Below are positions 27,305-34,859 of a DNA stretch of 64,000 bases, in pieces. Location: positions 620,001-684,000 of the forward strand of contig NZ_CP045701.2 in NCBI RefSeq assembly GCF_009601685.2. The letters are read 5' to 3'. Within the stretch, counting starts at the first letter, position 1, and every line of letters starts with the position of its first letter. The DNA comes from Pseudomonas brassicacearum. GTDB taxonomy: Bacteria > Pseudomonadota > Gammaproteobacteria > Pseudomonadales > Pseudomonadaceae. A program made the translations under genes and the position numbers. The notes beneath the pieces are model-generated. The model saw only the letters and a list, made by a program, of their open reading frames with translations. It made no database searches and had not been told where the DNA came from.

Positions 27305-28726
27305 ATGAAGTTGTCCATGCCGCGATTCGATCAAGCCCCTGTATTGGTGGTCGGCGATGTCATGCTCGACCGCTATTGGCATGGCGGTACCTCGCGGATT
27401 TCCCCTGAGGCGCCGGTACCGGTGGTCAAGGTCGAGCACATCGAGGATCGCCCCGGTGGTGCTGCCAACGTTGCCCTGAACATCGCCGCTCTCGGCGCTC
27501 CGGCTTCCCTGGTGGGCGTGACCGGCGACGACGAAGCCGCCGACAGCCTGACCAATAGCCTCAAGGGCGCAGGGGTGCGGGCAATATTCCAGCGCATTGC
27601 GCACCAGCCGACCATCGTCAAGCTGCGGGTCATGAGTCGTCACCAGCAACTGCTGCGCATCGACTTCGAAGAGCCTTTCGCCACTGATCCCCTGGCCCTC
27701 GGTGCCGAGGTTGATCGCCTGCTCGAAGGCATCAAGGTCCTGGTGTTGTCGGACTACGGCAAAGGTGCGTTGAAAAACCATCAGGTGTTGATCCAGGCGG
27801 CCCGTGCCCGTGGCATTCCGGTAGTGGCCGACCCCAAGGGCAAGGATTTTTCCATCTACCGTGGTGCGAGCCTGATCACGCCGAACCTCAGCGAGTTCGA
27901 AACCATCGTCGGCGGTTGCGTCGATGAACACGATTTGGTTAGCAAAGGTGCGCAGTTGATGCAGGACCTCGAGCTCGGCGCCTTGCTGGTGACCCGAGGC
28001 GAGCATGGCATGACCCTGCTGCGCCCCGATCACCCTGCGCTGCACCTGCCGGCCCGTGCCCGTGAGGTGTTCGATGTAACGGGGGCTGGCGACACCGTGA
28101 TTTCCACCCTGGCCGCCGCAATCGCTGCGGGCGAGGAGCTGCCCCATGCGGTCGCCCTGGCGAACCTGGCGGCGGGCATTGTCGTCGGCAAGCTCGGCAC
28201 GGCCGCCATTAGCGCTCCCGAGCTGCGCCGCGCCATCCAGCGTGAGGAAGGCTCCGAGCGAGGTGTACTAGGCCTGGAGCAGCTGCTGCTGGCTGTTGAC
28301 GACGCCCGTGCCCACAATGAAAGAATCGTCTTCACCAACGGTTGCTTCGACATCTTGCATGCCGGCCATGTGACCTACCTCGAGCAGGCCAGGGCCCAAG
28401 GCGATCGCCTGATCGTCGCGGTCAACGACGACGCCTCCGTAAGCCGTCTCAAAGGGCCGGGGCGCCCGATCAACAGCGTCGACCGGCGCATGGCAGTCTT
28501 GGCCGGCCTGGGCGCGGTGGACTGGGTGATCAGCTTTAGCGAAGGTACGCCGGAAAACCTGCTGCGCCAGGTCAAGCCGGATGTACTGGTCAAGGGGGGC
28601 GACTACGGGATCGATCAGGTCGTTGGCGCTGATATCGTCGCGGCCTACGGTGGCACCGTGAAGGTGTTGGGGCTGGTGGAAAACAGCTCGACGACGGCGA
28701 TTGTGGAAAAGATCCGCAATCACTGA
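27305..28726 (+). CDS. hldE: Bifunctional heptose-7-phosphate kinase / heptose-1-phosphate adenylyltransferase
   Basis: Makes ADP-D-glycero-beta-D-manno-heptose, the precursor consumed by WaaC and WaaF. 473 residues with the two expected domains: a ribokinase-like N-terminal half (PVLVVGDVMLDRYW, RPGGAANVALNIA, VFDVTGAGDTVI with the catalytic Asp) and a C-terminal cytidylyltransferase-like domain with NGCFDILHAGHVTYLEQAR. The ATG at 27305 was chosen from the family N-terminus; upstream in-frame sequence is untypical. It closes the LPS cluster and is followed by a REP pair. Confidence 0.97.
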   Translation: MKLSMPRFDQAPVLVVGDVMLDRYWHGGTSRISPEAPVPVVKVEHIEDRPGGAANVALNIAALGAPASLVGVTGDDEAADSLTNSLKGAGVRAIFQRIAHQPTIVKLRVMSRHQQLLRIDFEEPFATDPLALGAEVDRLLEGIKVLVLSDYGKGALKNHQVLIQAARARGIPVVADPKGKDFSIYRGASLITPNLSEFETIVGGCVDEHDLVSKGAQLMQDLELGALLVTRGEHGMTLLRPDHPALHLPARAREVFDVTGAGDTVISTLAAAIAAGEELPHAVALANLAAGIVVGKLGTAAISAPELRRAIQREEGSERGVLGLEQLLLAVDDARAHNERIVFTNGCFDILHAGHVTYLEQARAQGDRLIVAVNDDASVSRLKGPGRPINSVDRRMAVLAGLGAVDWVISFSEGTPENLLRQVKPDVLVKGGDYGIDQVVGADIVAAYGGTVKVLGLVENSSTTAIVEKIRNH

Positions 28727-28751
28727 GCAATGTATCAGGCAAGGCGCAGAG

Positions 28752-28845
28752 CCTGTGGGAGCGAGCTTGCTCGCGATGGCGTTGGATCAGTCAGACTCGA
28801 TCTGGTTGACACACCGCTATCGCGAGCAAGCTTGCTCCCACAGGG
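28752..28845. repeat. Inverted REP pair after hldE
   Basis: Facing copies of GTGGGAGCGAGCTTGCTCGC separated by about 35 bases, between hldE and the convergent conserved gene. It probably forms the bidirectional end of both transcripts. Confidence 0.88.
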
Positions 28846-28850
28846 GTAGA

Positions 28851-29816
28851 TTAGCGAGCCGCCTTGCGCGGCACGATCTTCTTGAGCAATTGCCGGGCCT
28901 TGCCCTTGAGTCGGGTCAGGCCTGACTCCTTGCCTGGTGGTGTCAGCCCTTGCTGGCGCAGCCAGTCCTTCCAGCGAATCCGCTCGTCGCGTACCAGCCA
29001 TCCGTCCTGCCGGGCGAAACTCTCCGCCAGGTAGAGCCCCCGGGTGCTGGCCGGATACAACTGATCCTTTTTCAGGGTGTACAGCTCGGGCAAGGGTTGT
29101 CCATCCTGCAGCGGCATCAGGTACAGGTCGGGTCGCTTGCGGTCCAGGCGCGCGACCAACTGGTCGCCTTCCAGGCGCTCATCGACGTGAAACAGGCTCA
29201 GGGACTTGGCTTCCTTGGGCACATCCAGGCGCAAGTCATAGATCAGTTGCAACGATGCCGTCGGCAGATGCACGTAGGCCCGTGGTCGTTCGATCAGTTG
29301 CAGGTTGGCGCTGCGCACTGGGCGTGCCGAGCCCGAGAGTGGCGTCAGTCGAAACGGCAAGGCTTCGCGGTAATGCAGGGCCGTGGCGTAGGGGGCCGGC
29401 AGCCAGGTGTCGTTGAAGCGCCCGCCCAGCCAGCCTTCCGGGGTTTCCAGCAGGCATTCCTCGGCAATTTCGCTGATGGCGGTGAGCAGTGGCAGGTTGA
29501 GCTCGTGGGCCGGGACGTAACCGGAAATCAGCTTGAGTACCACGTCGCCGCGATCCTGCCGGCGCTGGCGCACCAGTACCCAATAGTCGCGGTTCTGCCA
29601 ATGCAGGGTCAGGCGCACGGAAACGCCCAGGTTTGCCAACTCCAGGGAAAAACGCTCGGCATCGGCCACGGCTACAGGCTTGCGGCGCTGCAGGGTCTGG
29701 GCGAAATTCAGCGGCATCCCGACACTCTGGTAACTCAGGCCTTCGGGTGTCGCTTCGACGAGCAGGGGCAGGGTCTTGAAGTTGCTCGGGTTCTTTCTGA
29801 TGAGCGTACGCGGCAT
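28851..29816 (-). CDS. Conserved protein of unknown function (PA4993-like)
   Basis: A 321-residue soluble protein without signal peptide or membrane segments. I do not recognise a catalytic domain. It is rich in Leu/Arg and ends in a strongly basic tail (KGKARQLLKKIVPRKAAR). A patch EIAEECLLETPEGWLGG superficially resembles part of a Nudix box but lacks the full spacing. Close relatives are sometimes labelled metal ABC transporter ATPase in genomes, but no Walker motif is present, so that label would be wrong here. It is the last of a three-gene minus-strand set with an aldo/keto reductase (34-base gap) and an FAD oxidoreductase. Confidence 0.72.
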   Translation of the reverse strand: MPRTLIRKNPSNFKTLPLLVEATPEGLSYQSVGMPLNFAQTLQRRKPVAVADAERFSLELANLGVSVRLTLHWQNRDYWVLVRQRRQDRGDVVLKLISGYVPAHELNLPLLTAISEIAEECLLETPEGWLGGRFNDTWLPAPYATALHYREALPFRLTPLSGSARPVRSANLQLIERPRAYVHLPTASLQLIYDLRLDVPKEAKSLSLFHVDERLEGDQLVARLDRKRPDLYLMPLQDGQPLPELYTLKKDQLYPASTRGLYLAESFARQDGWLVRDERIRWKDWLRQQGLTPPGKESGLTRLKGKARQLLKKIVPRKAAR

Positions 29817-29850
29817 GTCGGCTCCTTCCTTAAGGCCGCGTAGGGCGGCG

Positions 29851-30663
29851 TCAGTTTTTACGCAGGACCTTGGCTACGGTCGCGACGTTATGGGCGAGGT
29901 GCAGCGGATTGATGGTGCCGACAATAGCACTGGCGACCCCAGGATGCTCAAACAACAGTTCAAAGCTGGCGCGAACCGGGTCTACCCCGGGGCTCAGGCA
30001 GACGTGACCGCTGGCCAGGGCCTTCTTCACCAGGATCGCTTTGCCGTGTTCGCTGGCGTAGTCAATGACGGCCTTTTCGTTTCGTTCGTTCAGATTGTAG
30101 GTGACCATCGCACAATCGCCTTGCTCCAAGGCTTTCAAGCCACCCTCGACGGTCTTGCCGGAAAAACCGAAGCCGCCGATCTTGCCCTCGCGCTTGAGCG
30201 CCGCCAGGGTTGGGTAGACCTCGCTGTCGTTGAGGATCGCCAGGTCGTTGCCATCGGAATGTACCAGGACCAGGTCGATATAGTCGGTTTCCAAGCGCTT
30301 GAGGCTGCGTTCCACCGAGAATCGGGTGTGGGCGGCACTGAAGTCGTGGCGCGACTGACCGTCGCTGAATTCTTCGCCGACCTTGCTGACAATCACCCAG
30401 TCCTGGCGTTGGCCGCGCAGCAGCGGGCCGAGGCGCTCTTCACTGCGGCCATAGGCCGGCGCGGTGTCGATCAGGTTGATGCCCAGGTCGCGCGCCAGTT
30501 TGAGCAACATGCGCGCTTCGTCGTCATCGGGGATCCGAAAGCCGTTGGGGTATTTGACGCCCAGGTCGCGACCGAGCTTGACGGTGCCCAGGCCCAGGGG
30601 AGAAACCCGCGGGCCGTCATGGCCCAGGGGGCGATAGAGGTCATGCAGGGTCGGTTGGCTCAT
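29851..30663 (-). CDS. Aldo/keto reductase
   Basis: A 270-residue NAD(P)H-dependent aldo/keto reductase (TIM barrel). Family elements seen are LIDTAPAYGRSEERLG (catalytic Asp and Tyr), VIVSKVGEEF (catalytic Lys) and LVLVHSDGND (His), then SAIVGTINPLHLAHNV near the C-terminus. The ATG overlaps the stop of the FAD oxidoreductase (ATGA). The longer open frame upstream runs through that gene and was rejected. Substrate unknown; coupling to the oxidoreductase suggests a shared small-molecule pathway. Confidence 0.88.
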   Translation of the reverse strand: MSQPTLHDLYRPLGHDGPRVSPLGLGTVKLGRDLGVKYPNGFRIPDDDEARMLLKLARDLGINLIDTAPAYGRSEERLGPLLRGQRQDWVIVSKVGEEFSDGQSRHDFSAAHTRFSVERSLKRLETDYIDLVLVHSDGNDLAILNDSEVYPTLAALKREGKIGGFGFSGKTVEGGLKALEQGDCAMVTYNLNERNEKAVIDYASEHGKAILVKKALASGHVCLSPGVDPVRASFELLFEHPGVASAIVGTINPLHLAHNVATVAKVLRKN

Positions 30664-31835
30664 GGCAGCAGTTGCTCCCAGGCAGGGACGCCCATCGGCG
30701 GCTTCGGCAGGTCTGGCAGTGGAGCTGGGTGGCTTGGCTGGATGCCATCGCGTTGCAGGGCATTGACCACCCGATCGGCGAAGTCCGGGGCCAGCGCCAG
30801 TTTGGTCGGCCAGCCCACCAGCAGGCGATCCTGCTCGGCGAGGAAGGCGTTGTCCGGGCGGGTCAGGCCCGACTGCAACGGTTCGGCGCGATCCACCCGC
30901 AGCGTGGCCCATTGCGCGGTGCTCAGGTCAACCCAAGGCAACAATTGGCCGAGTTCTTTCTGGGCGGCGGCGATTTGCGCGGCAGGCTCGCGGGTCACGC
31001 CATCGCCTTCGGCCAGATCGCCCCCCACGTACCAGACCCATTGGCCATCGGCCGCCGGATGAGTGGTCACGGTGACGCGCGGCTTCGGTCCGCCGCCCAG
31101 GCAATGGGCGTAGAGCGGCTTGAGGCTGGGGCCCTTGACCAGGACCATGTGCAGTGGCCGGCGCTGCATGGCCGGCTGGTCCAGGCCCAAGGCGCTGAGC
31201 AGGTCGGCGGTGCCGCCTCCGGCGCTGAGGACAATGCGTTGGGCGCGAATCTCGCGGCCATCGACCTTGAGTCCGATCAGCTCGCCACCTTCGCGCAGCG
31301 GTTCGATGTGCTGCCCGGCCAGCAAGCTGTCGCCGGCCAGTTCCGCCAGGCGCGCGATCACGCTGGGCACGTCCACCACCAGCTCGGCCAGGCGATAGAC
31401 CTTGCCCTTGAAGCGCTTGTCTTGCAGGGCCGGCGGCAATTGGTCGCCCTTGACCTGGTCGACCCGCCCGCGCACGGCCTTGCTGGCAAAGAAACTGGTG
31501 AGGTTGCCGGCCAGGGTGCCGGGGGACCAGAGGTAATGGGCATCGGACAGCATGCGCACGCCGGACAGGTCCAGCTCGCCTTCACCTTTCAGGGCTTCGC
31601 GCCAGCGGCGCGGCATGTCGGCGATGGCTTCCGAGGCGCCGGTCAGGGCGCCGTGCAGCGCGTACTTGGCGCCGCCATGGATGATGCCCTGGGATTTGAC
31701 ACTCTGCCCGCCGCCGAGGCTGGCGCTTTCCACCAGCACGGTCGAAAAACCCTTGCGACGCAGGCGTGCATTCAGCCAGAGACCGGCGACGCCTGCGCCG
31801 ACAATCAGAATGTCGGTGGAAATAACGGATGGCAT
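30660..31835 (-). CDS. FAD-dependent oxidoreductase (DAO family)
   Basis: A 391-residue flavoprotein. The N-terminal dinucleotide fold is ILIVGAGVAGLWLNARL, and GGQSVKSQGIIHGGAKYAL near residue 43 is the DAO-family flavin region. RIVLSAGGGTADLL near 210 completes the core. Similar to glycine/glycerol-3-phosphate oxidase-like enzymes, but the substrate is not readable. First gene of the minus-strand trio with the aldo/keto reductase and the unknown gene. Confidence 0.87.
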   Translation of the reverse strand: MPSVISTDILIVGAGVAGLWLNARLRRKGFSTVLVESASLGGGQSVKSQGIIHGGAKYALHGALTGASEAIADMPRRWREALKGEGELDLSGVRMLSDAHYLWSPGTLAGNLTSFFASKAVRGRVDQVKGDQLPPALQDKRFKGKVYRLAELVVDVPSVIARLAELAGDSLLAGQHIEPLREGGELIGLKVDGREIRAQRIVLSAGGGTADLLSALGLDQPAMQRRPLHMVLVKGPSLKPLYAHCLGGGPKPRVTVTTHPAADGQWVWYVGGDLAEGDGVTREPAAQIAAAQKELGQLLPWVDLSTAQWATLRVDRAEPLQSGLTRPDNAFLAEQDRLLVGWPTKLALAPDFADRVVNALQRDGIQPSHPAPLPDLPKPPMGVPAWEQLLP

Positions 31836-31913
31836 GAGCGACCTCAGTGTTCAAGACGAGGGCGCAGTATACAGACTCGATGGGTCGGGTTTGGCTACCT
31901 TTGCTGTCGCACC

Positions 31914-32037
31914 TGTGGCGAGGGGATTTATCCCCGCTGGGCTGCGCAGCAGGCCCAAAACCTGACGGCACTTTGCGTCAGGCCGTTTGAATTGGGGGGC
32001 GCTTCGCACCCCAGCGGGGATAAATCCCCTCGCCACA
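31914..32037. repeat. Long inverted repeat with 28-base perfect arms
   Basis: The arms at 31914-31941 and 32010-32037 are exact reverse complements over 28 bases. Each begins or ends with TGTGGCGAGGGG-type sequence and contains its own small palindrome GGGGATTTATCCCC. The 68-base centre adds further hairpins (CCTGACG...CGTCAGG; GGGGGGCGC/GCACCCC). It is a REP-like doublet of a family different from the GTGGGAGC repeats, lying between the FAD oxidoreductase start and the SMR gene end. Confidence 0.85.
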
Positions 32038-32070
32038 AATGTGTTTCCAATCTTGGAATATCGGTGTGTT

Positions 32071-32403
32071 TCAGTGCCCCGCAGTCTTGGAAAACAGCTG
32101 GATCACCACCACCCCCAACACAATCAACGCCATCCCCAGCATCGCCGGCACGTCCAGTTTCTGCCCATAGATGAACAACGCCGCCACGCTGACCATGACG
32201 ATCCCCAGCCCGGCCCAGACCGCATAGGCCACGCCCACCGGTACGGTGCGCACCACCAGCGTCAGCATCCAGAACGCGGTGCCGTAGCCGACGATGACCA
32301 GCAGCAAAGGCAGAGGGGTGCTCAAGCCTTTGATCGCTTTCATCGAAACGGTGGCGATCACTTCGGCGCAGATGGCGATGGCCAAGTAGTAGTAGGCGTT
32401 CAT
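32071..32403 (-). CDS. Small multidrug resistance (SMR/EmrE-family) transporter
   Basis: A 110-residue protein with four transmembrane helices, the size of EmrE. The first helix holds AICAEVIATVSMKAI with the membrane-embedded Glu (about residue 13) used for proton/drug antiport, and WAGLGIVMVSVAALFIYGQKLD is the usual helix-3/4 region. It starts at MNAYYYLAI; a longer open frame upstream lacks family similarity. It is divergent from the LysR gene, which may control it. Confidence 0.92.
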   Translation of the reverse strand: MNAYYYLAIAICAEVIATVSMKAIKGLSTPLPLLLVIVGYGTAFWMLTLVVRTVPVGVAYAVWAGLGIVMVSVAALFIYGQKLDVPAMLGMALIVLGVVVIQLFSKTAGH

Positions 32404-32477
32404 AGGCGGTTCCTCTTCGACGGTGGCGTCTTTCGATGGGGCCATTCTAGAGATCGCTCAGATGCGGTAAAGTCATT

Positions 32478-32500
32478 ACCTATCTGATAAAGAGATAGGT
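32478..32500. promoter_or_regulatory. Inverted repeat operator before the LysR gene
   Basis: Perfect 8-base arms ACCTATCT and AGATAGGT separated by seven bases, in the 103-base divergent gap between the SMR gene and the LysR regulator. It ends six bases before the LysR ATG. A LysR-type site with autorepression is a natural reading. Confidence 0.55.
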
Positions 32501-32506
32501 CGAACC

Positions 32507-33397
32507 ATGAATGTTCAGTGGAACCTGGAGCAATTGCAGCTGTTTGTCGGGGTCGCCGAGAAACGTTCGTTTTCGGCCGTGGCGCGGGACCAGCGCAAGG
32601 CCCAATCGGCCATCAGCAGCGCGATTGCCTCGCTGGAGGCGGATTTGGGCGTGAGCCTGTTCGAGCGCAGCAGCGGCCGTCAGCCCCGGCTCACCGACGC
32701 TGGCGAAGCCCTGCTCGAAGAGGCCCGGGAAGTGCTGCGCCAGTGCGAGCGCCTCAATGGCCGGGCGCTGGCCCTGATGCGCGGGCAGGAGGCGTCGCTG
32801 CGTCTGGCCCAGGACGAAGCCATGCCCTATCAGCCGGTCATCGACAGCCTGGCGGCTTTGGCCGAACGATTCCCCACCCTTGAAGTGCAACTGGCCAGCG
32901 CCGCCCAAGGCGATGTGGCGCGCAAACTGGTGGAGCGGCGTGCCGACCTCGGCTTGCTGTTCTATCACGACCAGATCCCCGAGGCGCTGGAGCGTCGGGT
33001 GCTGGGCAGCGTAGAGATGGTCACGGTATGCGGCAGGGGCCATCCGCTGGCGAACCATGGTTATGTGACCTGCCGGGAAATGGCCCGGCACCGCCAGTTG
33101 TTGATGGCGACCCAGTCCAGCGTCTACCCCGGCAGTGAGCAGGCCAGCCCGCAGGTCTGGCGGGCCGACAGTTTCTATGTGTTGGCCGAGTGGCTGAGGA
33201 GTGGCCTGGGCTGGGCCTGGCTGCCTCGGCATGTGGTGCAATACCCGGCGTACCTGGGCGACATGGTCGAACTCAGCAGCGAATGGACTCCGCCGGCCCT
33301 GGTGGTGGAACTGGTCTGGCGCCGCGATGAACCCCTGGGCCCGGCCGCCCGTTGGCTGGCGGAACGTTTTGCCGTGCAGTTGCAGGCGATCGGCTGA
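32507..33397 (+). CDS. LysR-family transcriptional regulator
   Basis: A 296-residue LTTR. The N-terminal winged helix-turn-helix is clear (LQLFVGVAEKRSFSAVARDQ, then QSAISSAIASLEADLGVSLF), followed by a substrate-binding domain. Divergent from the SMR efflux gene with a symmetric site between them, so it likely controls that gene and itself. Same arrangement as PA4989-PA4990. Effector unknown. A 22-base gap separates it from waaA. Confidence 0.93.
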   Translation: MNVQWNLEQLQLFVGVAEKRSFSAVARDQRKAQSAISSAIASLEADLGVSLFERSSGRQPRLTDAGEALLEEAREVLRQCERLNGRALALMRGQEASLRLAQDEAMPYQPVIDSLAALAERFPTLEVQLASAAQGDVARKLVERRADLGLLFYHDQIPEALERRVLGSVEMVTVCGRGHPLANHGYVTCREMARHRQLLMATQSSVYPGSEQASPQVWRADSFYVLAEWLRSGLGWAWLPRHVVQYPAYLGDMVELSSEWTPPALVVELVWRRDEPLGPAARWLAERFAVQLQAIG

Positions 33398-33419
33398 AAA
33401 ACCGATAAACTCCGCCGCC

Positions 33420-34700
33420 ATGAACAGAACTCTCTATAGCGCGTTGTTTTACCTGGGGCTGCCACTGGTAGCGATTCGGCTGTGGTTACGGGCCCGCAAG
33501 GCACCGGCTTATGCCCGGCGTATTGGCGAGCGGTTCTCCTGGGGGCTGCCGGTCATGGTGCCGGGGGGCATCTGGGTCCACGCGGTGTCGGTGGGCGAGA
33601 GCATTGCCGCCGCGCCGATGGTCCGCGCCCTGCTGCAACGTTATCCACAGCTGCCGATTACCGTCACGTGCATGACGCCCACCGGTTCGGAGCGGATCCG
33701 GGCGTTGTTCGCCCACGAACCGCGCATCCAGCATTGCTATTTGCCTTACGACTTGCCTTGCGCCGCCAAGCGTTTTCTCGACCGGGTCCGGCCGTCCCTG
33801 GCGGTGATCATGGAAACCGAGCTGTGGCCCAACCACATTCACCAATGCGCCAAGCGCGGCATTCCCGTGGCCCTGGCCAACGCGCGGCTATCGGAGCGTT
33901 CGGCGCGGGGTTATGCACGCTTTCCCAGACTCACCCGGCCGATGCTCGCCGAGATGAGTCTGTTCGCCGTGCAGACCGAAGCCGAAGCCGAGCGTTTTCG
34001 TCAGTTGGGCGCGCGGGCGGAAACCGTTGAGGTCACCGGTTCGATCAAGTTCGACCTGACCATCGACCCGCAACTGCTCGAAGACGCCAGCGCCTTGCGC
34101 CGCCAGTGGCAGGCAACCGAGCGCCCGGTATGGATCGCCGCCAGTACCCATGAGGGTGAGGACGAAGTGGTGCTGGCCGCCCACCGTCGGCTGCTCGACA
34201 GTTATCCCGATGCGTTGCTGATCCTGGTGCCGCGTCATCCCGAGCGCTTCGACGCAGTGCACCTACTGTGTGAAAGCGAAGGGTTGGCCACGGTGCGGCG
34301 CTCCAGCGGGCAGCCCGTGACCGCACAGGCTTCGGTGTTGCTCGGTGACACCATGGGTGAATTGCTGTTTCTCTACGCGTTGGCCGACAGCGCGTTTGTC
34401 GGTGGCAGCCTGGTGCCCAACGGCGGGCACAACCTGCTCGAGCCGGCGGCGCTGGCGAAACCGGTGCTCAGCGGGCCGCACCTGTTCAACTTTCTTGAAA
34501 TCGCCGCGCAACTGCGCGCTGCCGGTGCATTGGCGGAAGTGGACGATGCCCAAGGCCTGGCCCTGGCGGTCCAGCGCCTGTTCGAACTGCCCCGCGATGC
34601 CCAGCGTATGGCCGAGGCGGGGCTTGCGGTGATGCGCCGCAACCAAGGTGCGTTGCAGCGCTTGCTGGACGGGTTGGGGCGGTTGCTCGCCGGACGCTAA
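33420..34700 (+). CDS. waaA: Kdo transferase
   Basis: Adds Kdo residues to lipid IVA, the first step of LPS core assembly. A 426-residue GT30 enzyme with an N-terminal hydrophobic anchor (LYSALFYLGLPLVAIRLWL). The N-terminal catalytic domain carries WVHAVSVGESIAA with the conserved Glu, and ETELWPNHIHQC follows. NGGHNLLEPAALAKPVLSGPH near residue 340 is the donor site. The ATG at 33420 fits the family start; the longer frame upstream lies inside the LysR gene. It stands apart from the main waa cluster. Confidence 0.96.
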   Translation: MNRTLYSALFYLGLPLVAIRLWLRARKAPAYARRIGERFSWGLPVMVPGGIWVHAVSVGESIAAAPMVRALLQRYPQLPITVTCMTPTGSERIRALFAHEPRIQHCYLPYDLPCAAKRFLDRVRPSLAVIMETELWPNHIHQCAKRGIPVALANARLSERSARGYARFPRLTRPMLAEMSLFAVQTEAEAERFRQLGARAETVEVTGSIKFDLTIDPQLLEDASALRRQWQATERPVWIAASTHEGEDEVVLAAHRRLLDSYPDALLILVPRHPERFDAVHLLCESEGLATVRRSSGQPVTAQASVLLGDTMGELLFLYALADSAFVGGSLVPNGGHNLLEPAALAKPVLSGPHLFNFLEIAAQLRAAGALAEVDDAQGLALAVQRLFELPRDAQRMAEAGLAVMRRNQGALQRLLDGLGRLLAGR

Positions 34701-34715
34701 TCGCTGGCCTGGCGC

Positions 34716-34827
34716 GTAGGAGCTGCCGAAGGCTGCGATCTTTTGATCTTTTGATCCTTTGATTTTTTGCTTGGGATTCAAGTGTCTGGGAAAAGATCGC
34801 AGCCTCGTTGCACTCGACAGCTCCTAC
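34716..34827. repeat. GTAGGAGCTG hairpin repeat after waaA
   Basis: Left arm GTAGGAGCTGCCGAAGGCTG and GCGATCTTTTGATC pair with the right arm GATCGCAGCCTCG...CAGCTCCTAC, forming a long imperfect hairpin with an AT-rich tip. It matches the copies at 13421 and 57055. A short tandem array of the right edge follows at 34817-34859. Confidence 0.85.
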
Positions 34828-34859
34828 ACAGCTCCTACACAGCTCCACACAGCTCCTAC
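34817..34859. repeat. Tandem CAGCTCCTACA units abutting the TolC-family gene
   Basis: About four direct copies of an 11-base unit (ACAGCTCCTAC; one copy has lost two bases) extend the right edge of the hairpin repeat. The last copy contains the TAG stop codon of the TolC-family gene at 34856-34858 (read on the minus strand). Confidence 0.8.

Noticed and set aside
28851..29816. Nudix hydrolase in the unknown gene
   Set aside because: The patch EIAEECLLETPEG lacks the Gly and Arg-Glu spacing of a real Nudix box.
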